From contig JAFCMP010000052.1 of the NCBI GenBank assembly GCA_017506865.1, positions 248,001 to 312,000 on the forward strand: a stretch of DNA of 64,000 bases. Reading direction: 5' to 3'. The position numbers and the translations under genes are program-made. This document shows, piece after piece, positions 1 to 9,402 of this stretch. Source of the DNA: Tribonema minus (taxonomy: Eukaryota; Sar; Xanthophyceae; Tribonematales; Tribonemataceae). Under the pieces are notes generated by a model that did not search any database, was not told the origin of the DNA, and saw only the letters and a program-made list of their open reading frames with translations. Positions within the stretch are counted from its first letter, which is position 1; every line of letters begins with the position of its first letter.

Positions 1-1503
1 CAGCGGTGATGTGAAAGCACATATAGTGTCTTGAGTCGACCGATATGTTGTGGTTGGTGTCAGTGACTGTGTGTTGTAAATAGATGCTGAGAGGAAGGCT
101 ATCTCAATGTGTCAGCGTCATGCAGCCTGGTGCTTTTGCTTGCCTGCACATGAGCATGCCAGTTTGTGCAGCAGACAATAACGCACTGCTTTGCGTTCAC
201 ATTGCGCTTGCAGGTCTTATGTTTGCCTGCGCCAGCGTGTTGGTCCCTGTGCAGTTGTGGCGGTCATTATTAAAATGTTCAGCATTCGTCCATGTGCTTA
301 CATGTAGAGATTGCTGCGCAAGCTGCTTGTGCCAATGTTGTCCAGATGTGGACATGCGAGCGACCGCTTGTACCGGACCGGTGTTTGACAATGGCCTTGC
401 ATACACTGGTGTGGCACGACAATGGCAGTCAGCCGCACCACACTGCTGCATGCCATCAAGTCGGCTTATGCACACGCGGTGCAGATCCATGTGCACTGCA
501 GCATATAACACTGTGATACGTACATGCTGCAACTGATGATCTGCATCGCACTTGCTGGTTACTTACTGCGCTGCTGCGCGGGCCACCATGATGACTAATA
601 TCTTACGCAAGCCATAGCGGCGCTGCCATGTGCCAACTTTTTGTGCATGTGCAGGCAAGCATAATTGGATGCACCCACCAGGTGTACACAAGCATTGCAT
701 CAGTCCTGCTTTTCACGGACCGCGTGCGTTGGAGCTACAGAAGGGTAAAGGTATCATAATCAACTGCTTCAGGATCCTGCGCCAGAAGCTTGAAACATTG
801 CCGCTGATGACCGACCTGCAGCACATGCTTTTGATGGCCGCCAATAAAGACATGCACCATCGATGAAAAGAATCTACAGCATGTGCTGCTGTAGCCACCA
901 TGACCAATCATGCAACGCAGGCAACATAGCAAAACCTGTTGGTTGCCTGCTGCTACCCCCATACTGAGTGTAGGCGCCAAATGCTGTGCCATGTATCTGT
1001 ATGGCGGACCAGGTTACTGCCAGGAATGCTGCATGCAAACCGTGGCAACATGAGCAGCTTGTGATGATGCCAATGCCCGTGACACCACAAAAGTGCCACG
1101 AGCATGCACTTGCAGTTGATGGGATGAGCGCTGTCAGCACAGTGTTTGAAGTCGAAGTTTGGCAGTGAAGCACGCGCAAAATCCAGTGCGGCCTGACAGC
1201 GGTGCAGGCGAGCACGTCCATGGCGTGCAACACTTCTCCTGTGCTCTGCACTGAAGGGATGTTGACGCCTGAGGCCTGATTGCAATGGCACAACACAAAA
1301 GTAATAACAGCGTGCTGTCTACAACGACCAACTGAGATGTTCCAGCAAGGCCAAGCAGCGCACGCGCTTTCACCACAGGTCCAGGAAAAAAATGTACAAC
1401 GCTTGTTATTATGCTATGCGTGTGTGCCCCCCGCAGCGCGTCTCCACAGCTGCTTACCCCTCACCATTCACGTCCCAGAATACAAGCTGCCTGCCATCTC
1501 CAA
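1..1503. other. Left flank, no confident gene
   Basis: Several open stretches here are Cys/His-rich and lack coding character. The only piece that looks like an exon is on the minus strand at 735-821. It is preceded by a TGCAG acceptor and encodes 28 residues ending in DYDTFTLL and a stop. It could be the last exon of a gene whose other exons I could not place. Nothing else is supported. Confidence 0.4.
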
Positions 1504-2924
1504 CTACTTCTGCACCCAGTGGTTCCGCCATTGCCGCCTGGGCCCGCCCCTGAGCCTGAGCACCAGGTGCAATGTGCTTCCATCCTCTAGGTCAAAGTCG
1601 CCGAGCGTCTTCTCGCCTCCCTGCAGCTGCTTCCCGCCGAATATGATGCGCTGCTGGTCGGGGGGGATGCCCTCCTTCTCCTGGATCTTGTGCTTGAGAG
1701 TCTGTGGGGGAGACGGCACGCGGTGCGATGAAATCAGGTGCACGTTGGCGGTTGATGCTGCTGAACCAGCGACTGCGAGAACCAGAGTTGAGAACCATTG
1801 AGTATCCTCGAAATTGGTCAGTGCAGTGATTGAGTACGCCGTGGCGACAGCAAGAATCGTATCAAGGTTGGGACAGCTCAGTTGATTGTCATAGCTTACG
1901 CATGTGCAGAACTAAGTACCCCCCCTTTCCCGCCAAATGCCCCCTGCACTATAGGCGAGCTACGGGGCTTGCAGCGCATGAGCTTTGGGCCAAAACAGAA
2001 AAACGTTAGTTCCCCCAAACCGGCACCAGGGCCTGAAGGTCATTTGCCATGCATATGCGAAGCACGTTTGAGTGCTTGCCAGAGGCGTTGAACACAACGC
2101 AATGTGCAACCTGCAATATATGACATTGCCGCAGGTTGCAGGTCAGCCATAGCAGCAGCGTACTGCTGGACCAGCAGCAGCTGCAGAATCTCGGGCATTG
2201 CAGGAGGTCCGGCCTGTGGACCCTTGCACCAGGAGCCGTGGCATCATTTGTACATACCAACACAAGCGTGCAGGCTACAGCGAACGTGCTGCAATGGTTG
2301 AAAGGTACTGTTCCGTGCCATGCCGGGCTGTGATTGGCAAGCAACAGGGGCTTCGCAAAGCTTATCTTGCCTCGTATATGTCCAGCCAGCTTTCCCCCCA
2401 ACCCTTCCCCCCTGGCGGTGGACGATCACAGCGCCCAAGACGTCATATGCAGACCCACCTGACAGCCACGCCTGTGAGTCGTTTGCCCGGTGCTCGACAG
2501 CAGCACACGCACTCTCACAAACCCTTGCTGACCCCCTCATAGAAGGCACGTGCGGCACACTTGACGGACGCTACAGAGTTCAAAGATAGGTATCGCCTCC
2601 TGTGATGCTGTCCTCGTTGGTGATGTGATTGCCTTGTTGATGGTCAACACAGGGCTGCAGTCAATGGCTTACCTCAATGCTGTCTCCAGGGTCCACATCC
2701 ACTGACACGGTTTTTCCAGTGAGCGTCTTGACGAACAGCTGCATTCCTCCGCGTAGCCGCAACGTCTTGCTGAGGGCGGACCCCTGCTGCGGCGCTGACG
2801 AGAGGTCTCCCATGGACTGCACTTTCCTATAAGCAACACCAGGCTGCTGCAGCATGGCTGAGCCGCCTGATGCCGTCGCCGAGGCCAGGCAGCTCGCCAG
2901 CGCTAACATCAATGACGCCTTCAT
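1504..2924 (-). CDS. Ubiquitin precursor with secretory/plastid-type leader
   Basis: Two exons, complement(join(1504..1701, 2673..2924)), encode 149 residues. Splicing is phase 0 with GTAAGC and CCCACAG sites. Residues 1-20 form a signal peptide (MKAS, then a hydrophobic Leu/Ala core). Residues 21-54 are rich in Ser/Ala/Gln and resemble a transit peptide. Residues 55-60 read LRLRGG, then ubiquitin begins with [12 protein letters not shown] and ends LVLRLRGG at 137. Twelve further residues follow. Lysines equivalent to K6, K11, K27, K29, K33 and K48 are present. The K63 position is Asp, and there is one extra residue near 53-54. In algae with red complex plastids a ubiquitin of this design serves the symbiont-derived ERAD-like import machinery (SELMA) in the periplastid space; that role is inferred here. 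The residue after the predicted cleavage is not Phe, which fits periplastid rather than stromal delivery. An upstream ATG at 2951 adds nine residues; 2924 is chosen because it directly starts the signal peptide. Confidence 0.85.
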
Positions 2925-2951
2925 GCTGTGATGTGCTGCCGCCGCCGGCAC

Positions 2952-3809
2952 AACGACGAAAGGATGACATGCATAAAGGCAGTATCAAGCAGATGCAGCC
3001 ACGAGTGCTTCATCAACACTGCTACACAATACCAGTTGTTGACGCGGTGAGAACTCATGAAGCCCCCCCATCATGCAAACTTGGCGCACTCACACACCAA
3101 GCGGCACTATGACGAAGGACCTCCGGAAACCTGAGCAGCTGCCAGGCGCAGCGTTATTTGCAGCAAGCACCTGGTCCAGTTGGTTTGGCCAAATGGTGAT
3201 CCAACGAGCAATAGTTCTGCATGCACACAAAGCTCTGGTTGGGCAAGAACGCAATTGCTGGTGCTCACCTCAAAACGAACGTCTTGTGATCGTCTTCTTT
3301 TTGTCTTCCTCCTGCTGCTAACTCTCCGTGCCCTCTGTTGTAAGGTGTGTGTCCTCTGTTGCATTGACTGAAACACGTGTTTTTTTCACAGAAGTTCAAA
3401 AAGTAGTTGAAGTTGAAGTGGAGAAACTTTTTTTCTCACAAGTTGGTGTGCACCATACCTGAACGGGGATGGCATCAGCTGCTTCTTGACAGATGCGTTG
3501 CAGTCGATTTGTGCAGGCCTTCCGCAATTGGCAAGCGACGGGCAAGCAATATGTATATACTACATACCTGCCTCGCTGCGATTACTTACTTTGACTGCTC
3601 GCCTGACACATAATCATGCATGTACAACACTGATGTGCTGGTAAGCTGTTGCAGACAAATGTCCTACTGGCACATCTCCTTTGCGGCACTGGCAACCTCC
3701 TGTCTTGTGCAAATTGTCTCTAGTGCTTCAAAACAGAACAGAGGCAGGCAGGCACAAACGCAGACGACCAAGACTAATGGCAGAGGCGAGATTCTAATAT
3801 ATGCTTTGT
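2952..3809. other. Intergenic, nothing recognised
   Basis: No splice-consistent exons were found on either strand. Around 3396-3415 the sequence contains AGTTGAAGTTGAAGT, one of many copies of a short AAGTTGAAG-type motif scattered through the window's non-coding parts. Confidence 0.4.
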
Positions 3810-5501
3810 TCAGTCGCACCGGCATGGGCACCCAGCATCGTGAAGCGCTTTCTTGATGCTGTACCGCCCGCGCGACACAAGGGCGCAGCACTCCGGTGTC
3901 CAGTCTCCCCAGGGACAGCCCTGCTGAGTCGCCCACACGACAAGTTCTGCACTGCTGTCTGAATGACATTCGATATCTTCACTGAGTTGTGGCCATTCTG
4001 CATCCTCACTGCGCAGCCACGCAATCATATCCTTGATGCTGGACAGTTCCGTTCCACCGCTGCCCATGAGCCTGCGCAACATGGTGGTGCCATCCTCACG
4101 GCGCCAAGAGCCTCCCAGGCTTCTCAGCCACTCCATCTGTAATGGAGTCGCGCTGGGTGATATGGCGCGTAAGCTCCACTGGCAAACGCGATCTACGTCA
4201 CACTGGCAGCCTGCCTGATAAAGCCACTGTAGAGCAGTCAAGTGTCCGTTCTCAGCCGCGCATGGCATGGTTACAGGCGTGAATGGCAGCGCATGCTCCT
4301 GACGCAGCCACTGCAAGGCCTCCACGCAGCCGCCTGCTGCAGCCTTATCCATGAGGGTGGGACGGTACCGCCCACCATCGACGGAAAAGGACGACAAGTA
4401 ATGACGTCCAGCGGTCCACTCAGGGCCACGCATGTTTACGGCCGACAAGTCCCATATCAACGGCCCAAACAGCGCCTGTCCGTAGTCTTCGTGAATGAGG
4501 AACTTGAGCGCTGCTAGCTGGCCCTTCTCTGCTGCAGTGTGGCACAATACGGTGCAGAACCACACCGGCCACGGTCGCATCTGTTGCGACAGCCAGATGA
4601 GCGCAGCCCGCTGCTCACCGTCGTATGCGTCAGAAAATGTGCACAGCCCGACAAACAACCACGTGCTGAGCGTCACCTGCTCGCCGCTCCCCAGCGCCAG
4701 GGCGAGCAATCTGTTCATGACGCCCGTGCGCCGCGCGGCGCCGATGAGAGCACCGTCCGATATCGGCATGCCCAGACCGTGCAGGCGCCGCACGACCTCC
4801 ATGGAACCAGATGCGCCAGCCGCGTTTTGCACAAAATAGGCGCGTGTGAGACGCTGCACATTGATGCCGCATGCCAGCGCCATCGCCAGCCGCTCCGGCG
4901 CCTCCACTGCGGCTGTCCCCCAGGTCACGCACACCGACGGCGCACCCTCCCTCTGTGCCGTGACGGACATGTACGCAGTGCGCCAGGAGCGCGCAACTGG
5001 CGTCAGGTAGAGCCAGTGGCCGCACTTCATGAAATTGATGATTGAGGCGAGCAGCTGGGGATTCGCCAGCACAGCCCCCCGGGGCCCGTCGCCCTCCGCT
5101 TCGCTAGGCGAGCCCGCGTTCGCCCTTGCATCGTCGCTGCTGACTGCCTCCATTACCTCCTGCAGTCTTGTCCCCATGGCCTGTACAGTGCATGTCAGGC
5201 TCCGTACGCCACTGTCCGCGGATGGGCATATGTCACCTAACACAAGCAGCATGGCCTCTCGTTCAGCTGCGAGATGAGCCGCCTCCATCGCCGCTGAGCT
5301 CGCTCTGCACATCTGAAACCCGCACCGGGGAGACATGTGAACGGCGAATGCAACGGTGTACAGGGTGACGCTGCATAAGACGTTGAGCACATCGCTGTAC
5401 CCACCTGCGGATGTGCAAGACGTGAGGTCGCATCCAGGCAGTACCCATGGTTTCTTAGCAAGCAGCCGATATAACCCTCCTCTGCAGCATGAGGAACACA
5501 T
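3810..5501 (-). CDS. F-box-like / ankyrin-type repeat protein
   Basis: One long open frame of 563 codons ends at a TGA at 3810-3812. Codon use looks coding throughout the part below 5312. Residues about 145-180 resemble an F-box-like segment: a leucine-rich helix, then HWLYLTPVARSWRTAYM. The second half carries degenerate ankyrin-type units such as AAEKGQLAALKFL and CAAENGHLTALQWLYQAGC, and it ends in GCPCRCD. This layout (F-box-like start, spaced ANK units with LQWL and GCPW) is common in expanded families of brown and yellow-green algae and suggests substrate recruitment or protein binding; no partner can be named. The start is uncertain. ATGs at 5312 and 5288 lie directly after a TTTCAG acceptor-like site, so the first 63 codons may be non-coding or belong to another exon. 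Confidence 0.75.
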   Translation of the reverse strand: MCSSCCRGGLYRLLAKKPWVLPGCDLTSCTSAGGYSDVLNVLCSVTLYTVAFAVHMSPRCGFQMCRASSAAMEAAHLAAEREAMLLVLGDICPSADSGVRSLTCTVQAMGTRLQEVMEAVSSDDARANAGSPSEAEGDGPRGAVLANPQLLASIINFMKCGHWLYLTPVARSWRTAYMSVTAQREGAPSVCVTWGTAAVEAPERLAMALACGINVQRLTRAYFVQNAAGASGSMEVVRRLHGLGMPISDGALIGAARRTGVMNRLLALALGSGEQVTLSTWLFVGLCTFSDAYDGEQRAALIWLSQQMRPWPVWFCTVLCHTAAEKGQLAALKFLIHEDYGQALFGPLIWDLSAVNMRGPEWTAGRHYLSSFSVDGGRYRPTLMDKAAAGGCVEALQWLRQEHALPFTPVTMPCAAENGHLTALQWLYQAGCQCDVDRVCQWSLRAISPSATPLQMEWLRSLGGSWRREDGTTMLRRLMGSGGTELSSIKDMIAWLRSEDAEWPQLSEDIECHSDSSAELVVWATQQGCPWGDWTPECCALVSRGRYSIKKALHDAGCPCRCD

Positions 5502-6820
5502 GTTGCTGGTGCTCTAGGCCCTCGAAGTCGCCCATTAGGCTGTCAAGCGTGTGGAAACACAAGCTTTTCAAGTCAAGCTTGAAGTTGTATATATGTCCTG
5601 GACCGCATGGGTCTTGCAATTAAGCTTGAAGTTCAAGTCAAGCTTGAAGTTCGGTGCCTGTTGGAGTCGGAGTCGGAAATCACATGTGTCGTGTGACTGT
5701 CTGAAAGTGTCTCAATGACAACCATTCGACTTGAACCTGTGTTGCACCTTGTGATGTGCGCGACACACAAGCTTCAGAGGCGTACAATGACACTGACTGA
5801 TATAGTTACCCTTGTATCTATTAGATACAAGGGTAACTATATCACTGACCATGATGGTAACTTTAAAATCACGAAGAAGTAGAAAATTACTGCACGTACA
5901 CGGTACTGAAGTAGGTTTGTTTGCTTCACTTCTTGCTGGAATCCTGACAGCGTGTGACAGCACCCAAACCTCCACTCATGTACTGGAGACATAAATTGCC
6001 AGAAAGCATCTGTTAGTGACTCGAACCGTGTGACTCCCCAAAAGGAAGCTAATACTCATCGCTAGACGATGTGCGTTCTGTGCTTTGGATTTTGGTTTCA
6101 CTACATGACTGTAAAATGTGCTGTATTCACTTCCGCTTGAGGGGCGGACCCCCAGGTGCAATCTTGTGAGACGATGGCGTGAGGGGCATTGCTGACCTCC
6201 ACATACATCTTCCCCCCCCCCCCTCTAGTGCATGTGTCCACCTTGTCATCTGCCATATTTTACTGATTGCATGCAAAGTCAGCAGCGCTGGGATGTGCCA
6301 AGGTACACCTTTGACGCAACAGGACTCAATGAAACATGAAATGCCCGTGAAGAATTGGTCAAAACGAGGGACACAGAGCACGTGTTGAAGTTGGAAAAAG
6401 GCTTACTGCCAGGACATTGATCGCTGCAGCTCCGCTGGTGGCAAGATTGCAGGTCACTCAGCCAAAGAAATGCTGCTTCTCATGTAGATATGCCTGGCAG
6501 CATCAAGGGCACAAATGATGCATGTCCGGAACTCATGTACAGTCTCACTCCGCCTATAGGAGTACTGCCAACCACTGACGCCTTGTTGTCATCCTTATAA
6601 ATTGTTATATCACAGCGATCTCGGTTCTCAGGTACACCCAAGGGTGCCTCACACACAGGCTGATGCGACCACTGTGCAGAGAGCCTACCGCTCTTGCTGA
6701 TGCAACGTCAGAATGTTCTAAAAGCATTGCACATGATGGCAGAGCTCCACGAAAAGCAGATGAGCATCGCTGGGGGGTTGGCTGTTGTATTGCGCATGGG
6801 TGTAAAATATCGTCCTCTGA
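5502..6820. other. Intergenic with simple motifs
   Basis: No exon is supported. The stretch 5560-5655 is built from repeated AAGCTTGAAGTT and its complement AACTTCAAGCTT. A perfect 23-bp palindrome lies at 5798-5844, listed separately. Confidence 0.5.
5798..5844. repeat. Perfect palindrome, 23-bp arms
   Basis: The left arm, 5798-5820, starts TGATATAGTTACCCTTG. The right arm, 5822-5844, is its exact reverse complement, with a single T between. It could form a long hairpin or be the fused ends of a small foldback element. No target-site duplication is evident, although ACTGAC occurs just left and CTGACC just right. Confidence 0.9.
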
Positions 6821-9126
6821 TCAGCCTTTGCTCGCTTCCACGGCTTTCCGCGCTTCCTCGGCTGCTCGCGCCTGCATCTCCCCTTGCATCTTTGCTATCT
6901 GTGGACGGAACACAGGCAGGCGGCAGGAGCGTTACAAATGCCGTTGTGTCTCCGACAGGCAGATGCTTTGATGATACGTTGCTGGATCTGCAATCATGCC
7001 AGGTGTGCCTGTGGCCGTGTCAACATCACGTATCAACATCAACTGAGGCATTGCTAAGGTGTAGTGGGGTCAGTGTGGAAGTTCAAAATGGCAGAGGCTG
7101 AAACGGACATTGCTGAGCATCCATAGATGAGGGGGCATACAATTGTGATAAGTGAAGCGTCAGATTGATTCATTGCTGTAGTCACTTCGGTGTGTGCCTG
7201 AGTAATACAACGATTGTGACAGGCACCATTGGCAGTGTGCACTGACCAAAATTGCAGCAACTTCACCGACATCTCAAAATTCTGCTTGACAATGATGGTC
7301 TCCACGCATTCGCATAAATGCACGTCTGAAGCATGTTGGATGTTGGCCTTGGTAGTCAAGTGTTGCTCTCTGTGTTGTATGATAAGAACTAAGCAGAACA
7401 GGCCACCGATGTGTGGCACTCACATTATCACCAATTTCTGCCTGTTCCTTTGTCTTGGCCTCAATCTGCTTCTCCACCTTAGCCATTTCACCCTGTGGCA
7501 GGAAATGAGCAGTGCACAAATGGTGGGTCATGAGAGCTGGCAAGCGGTGGTGATGATGCTGCAGAATTGCGGTGCTAGCGACACGTAGTGCACATGAGTC
7601 CATCTGGCAGACTTCGTTCAATACCGACTAGATAGGTGCTGGATGGGTCAAGCATGGTCATCGCCTAATGAAATGCCGAAGTGCTTCAGCCTCTGGCCAA
7701 ATGCTTTGAATCATGATTTTGTGTGACTGAATATGCCCTCATGTACAAAAGCCTTCGCCCACAGTGCTAAGCATCTTCACGACACACTGGGAAATTGAAT
7801 GCTGTTTGACTTAGTGTGAAGTGTAAGAATGAGACAAGTGTACAGCAGACATGCACAATGCTGCAGCTCACGGCAGAAGACGCGCAGTGGCGACTTAAGG
7901 GAGGAGCGTCAGATGGCACACCCTCACATTCAGCACATCGAATCCTAGCAAGACATGCATTGGTATATCATAATGTCTGGGCAAGCTGAAAGTTTTCGCT
8001 TAGAGGGAAGTTTACAGCAGCCTTGAGGTCGCCACAGGCACTGTGCAACACGACATTGCCCTTCAAATGGTCAATCGCCCATCTGCCTGAGTCAAGTGAC
8101 TCACCTGGATGAACTCTATTCGTTTAGCCACATTTACTTTTGCCTCGTCCAAGTCCTGCGTGCAAGACCATGCAACAGACCAGGAAGCATTGACATTCAG
8201 CATGCCAGGTAGGTACACGACCTGCTGCGTTTACGATATGCCGCGCGACAGCATGCGAACGTGGTGCAGGCATGTTGTGCATGCAATGTGATCAGACACA
8301 TCATGGTTGGCGGCAAAGATTATGTGTGCACGCACAGAGAAGCTTGAAACCCTACTGGTAGTAGAGGGTTCCCTGTTTTGTCGTCGCCCAATGTGATCGG
8401 TGTGACCTGGAGTGCCAGTTTATGTTGATGCAGCAGGCGTGAAGAACATGATACATTAATATGGCTGTTGGTCACTCCACAATAAGACATGTTGCATCGC
8501 TCCAGCAGCTTCACTTCGCATATGTGACTGATCACCGATGCTCGTCGAACATGGGCATGAAAACAGACTGAGACTCCAAAGCAAATAGCAACCGAACATG
8601 ATAATGTTTGACTGCTGTGACGGCTTGTTCAACAAAATAGCTACATGCACATAAAATGTCGACATCACCTGTCAAGCTCTGACACAAACGGTGCTCCCCA
8701 AGCTCTCACCTGTTTCAGCAATACGGGTGTAATCATCTTGAAGACCTTTGTACCAGGTTTCAGCAGCTCCAGCTCCTGCTTTACCATTCCATTCTCATTG
8801 GCCTGCTGGTACAGCTGATTCCGCACCTGAGAAAATTGGGTCAACTCTGCTGACAGCAAGCAGAGATTGCGGCCGCAGCTGTAGCTTATTGTGCCATGTA
8901 CGCGCAACACGGTGCAGTTAATTTTCAGGCCGTAGCAAGGTAACGAATGAACAAAGGCTCATCAGAGCCTGAGGTACCAGGCAACCTTCGTTCAGAGGCA
9001 AAGTTGAAGTTCTGCAAAAAGGCAGAAAATAAAGCCAACGTGGGTTTGGCACGCACCATCTTGCAGCTCCTGATACCGTTTGAGTTCCACGTCCACTGCT
9101 CGCGTAGGTGCAGGAGACGACGCCAT
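6821..9126 (-). CDS. PFDN6: Prefoldin subunit 6
   Basis: Five exons, complement(join(6821..6898, 7424..7492, 8105..8155, 8710..8846, 9057..9126)), total 405 bp and 134 residues, close to the usual size of this subunit. Splice phases agree (phase 1, then 0, 0, 0). The protein starts MASSPAPTRAVDVELKRYQ and shows the family pattern: an N-terminal coiled coil with QVRNQLYQQANENGMVKQEL, the beta-hairpin segment KVFKMITPVLLKQ, then DLDEAKVNVAKRIEFIQ, and a C-terminal coiled coil GEMAKVEKQIEAKTKEQ ending in AVEASKG. Prefoldin is the hexameric cytosolic co-chaperone that delivers unfolded actin and tubulin to the CCT chaperonin; subunit 6 is one of its beta-type subunits. The gene diverges from the kinase-HECT gene, with start codons only 276 bp apart. 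Confidence 0.92.
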
Positions 9127-9402
9127 GCCGAGCTTTGTCTTGCTGTGTGAAAAAACAAGGGGATTCTTCCCCCTAATGAAACGTCTTTTTTCCCAATGTG
9201 TGTATCTGCGGCACGCCGCTGTTTACCTGGATTGCACGGGTCATTTGCAGCTTGCGGAGCTGCGCGCGAGTAGCGCCGACACGCTAATACCCCTAGCCCA
9301 ATGAGACGCCACAAAAAGGTTAGCGTCGATGGCTTGACGACAGCGCAGACATGTTCTGGCAGGTTCCCTTACACTGCATCCTGGTGCTGCTCCTTGCTGC
9401 AG
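9127..9402. promoter_or_regulatory. Likely shared divergent promoter
   Basis: This 276-bp interval separates the start codon of prefoldin subunit 6 (minus) from that of the kinase-HECT gene (plus), so it probably holds both promoters. The proposed plus-strand ATG at 9403 directly follows CTTGCTGCAG, which looks like a splice acceptor. An in-frame ATG at 9301 exists, so the plus-strand start may lie inside this interval. No clear TATA box was identified. Confidence 0.4.

Noticed and set aside
84-536. 150-codon open frame on the plus strand at the left edge
   Set aside because: The translation is Cys/His/Met-rich with no family pattern, and an equally open frame lies opposite; no splice or start context supports it.
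1504-2951. Ordinary cytosolic polyubiquitin gene
   Set aside because: There is a single diverged ubiquitin unit, preceded by a signal peptide and followed by a 12-residue extension.
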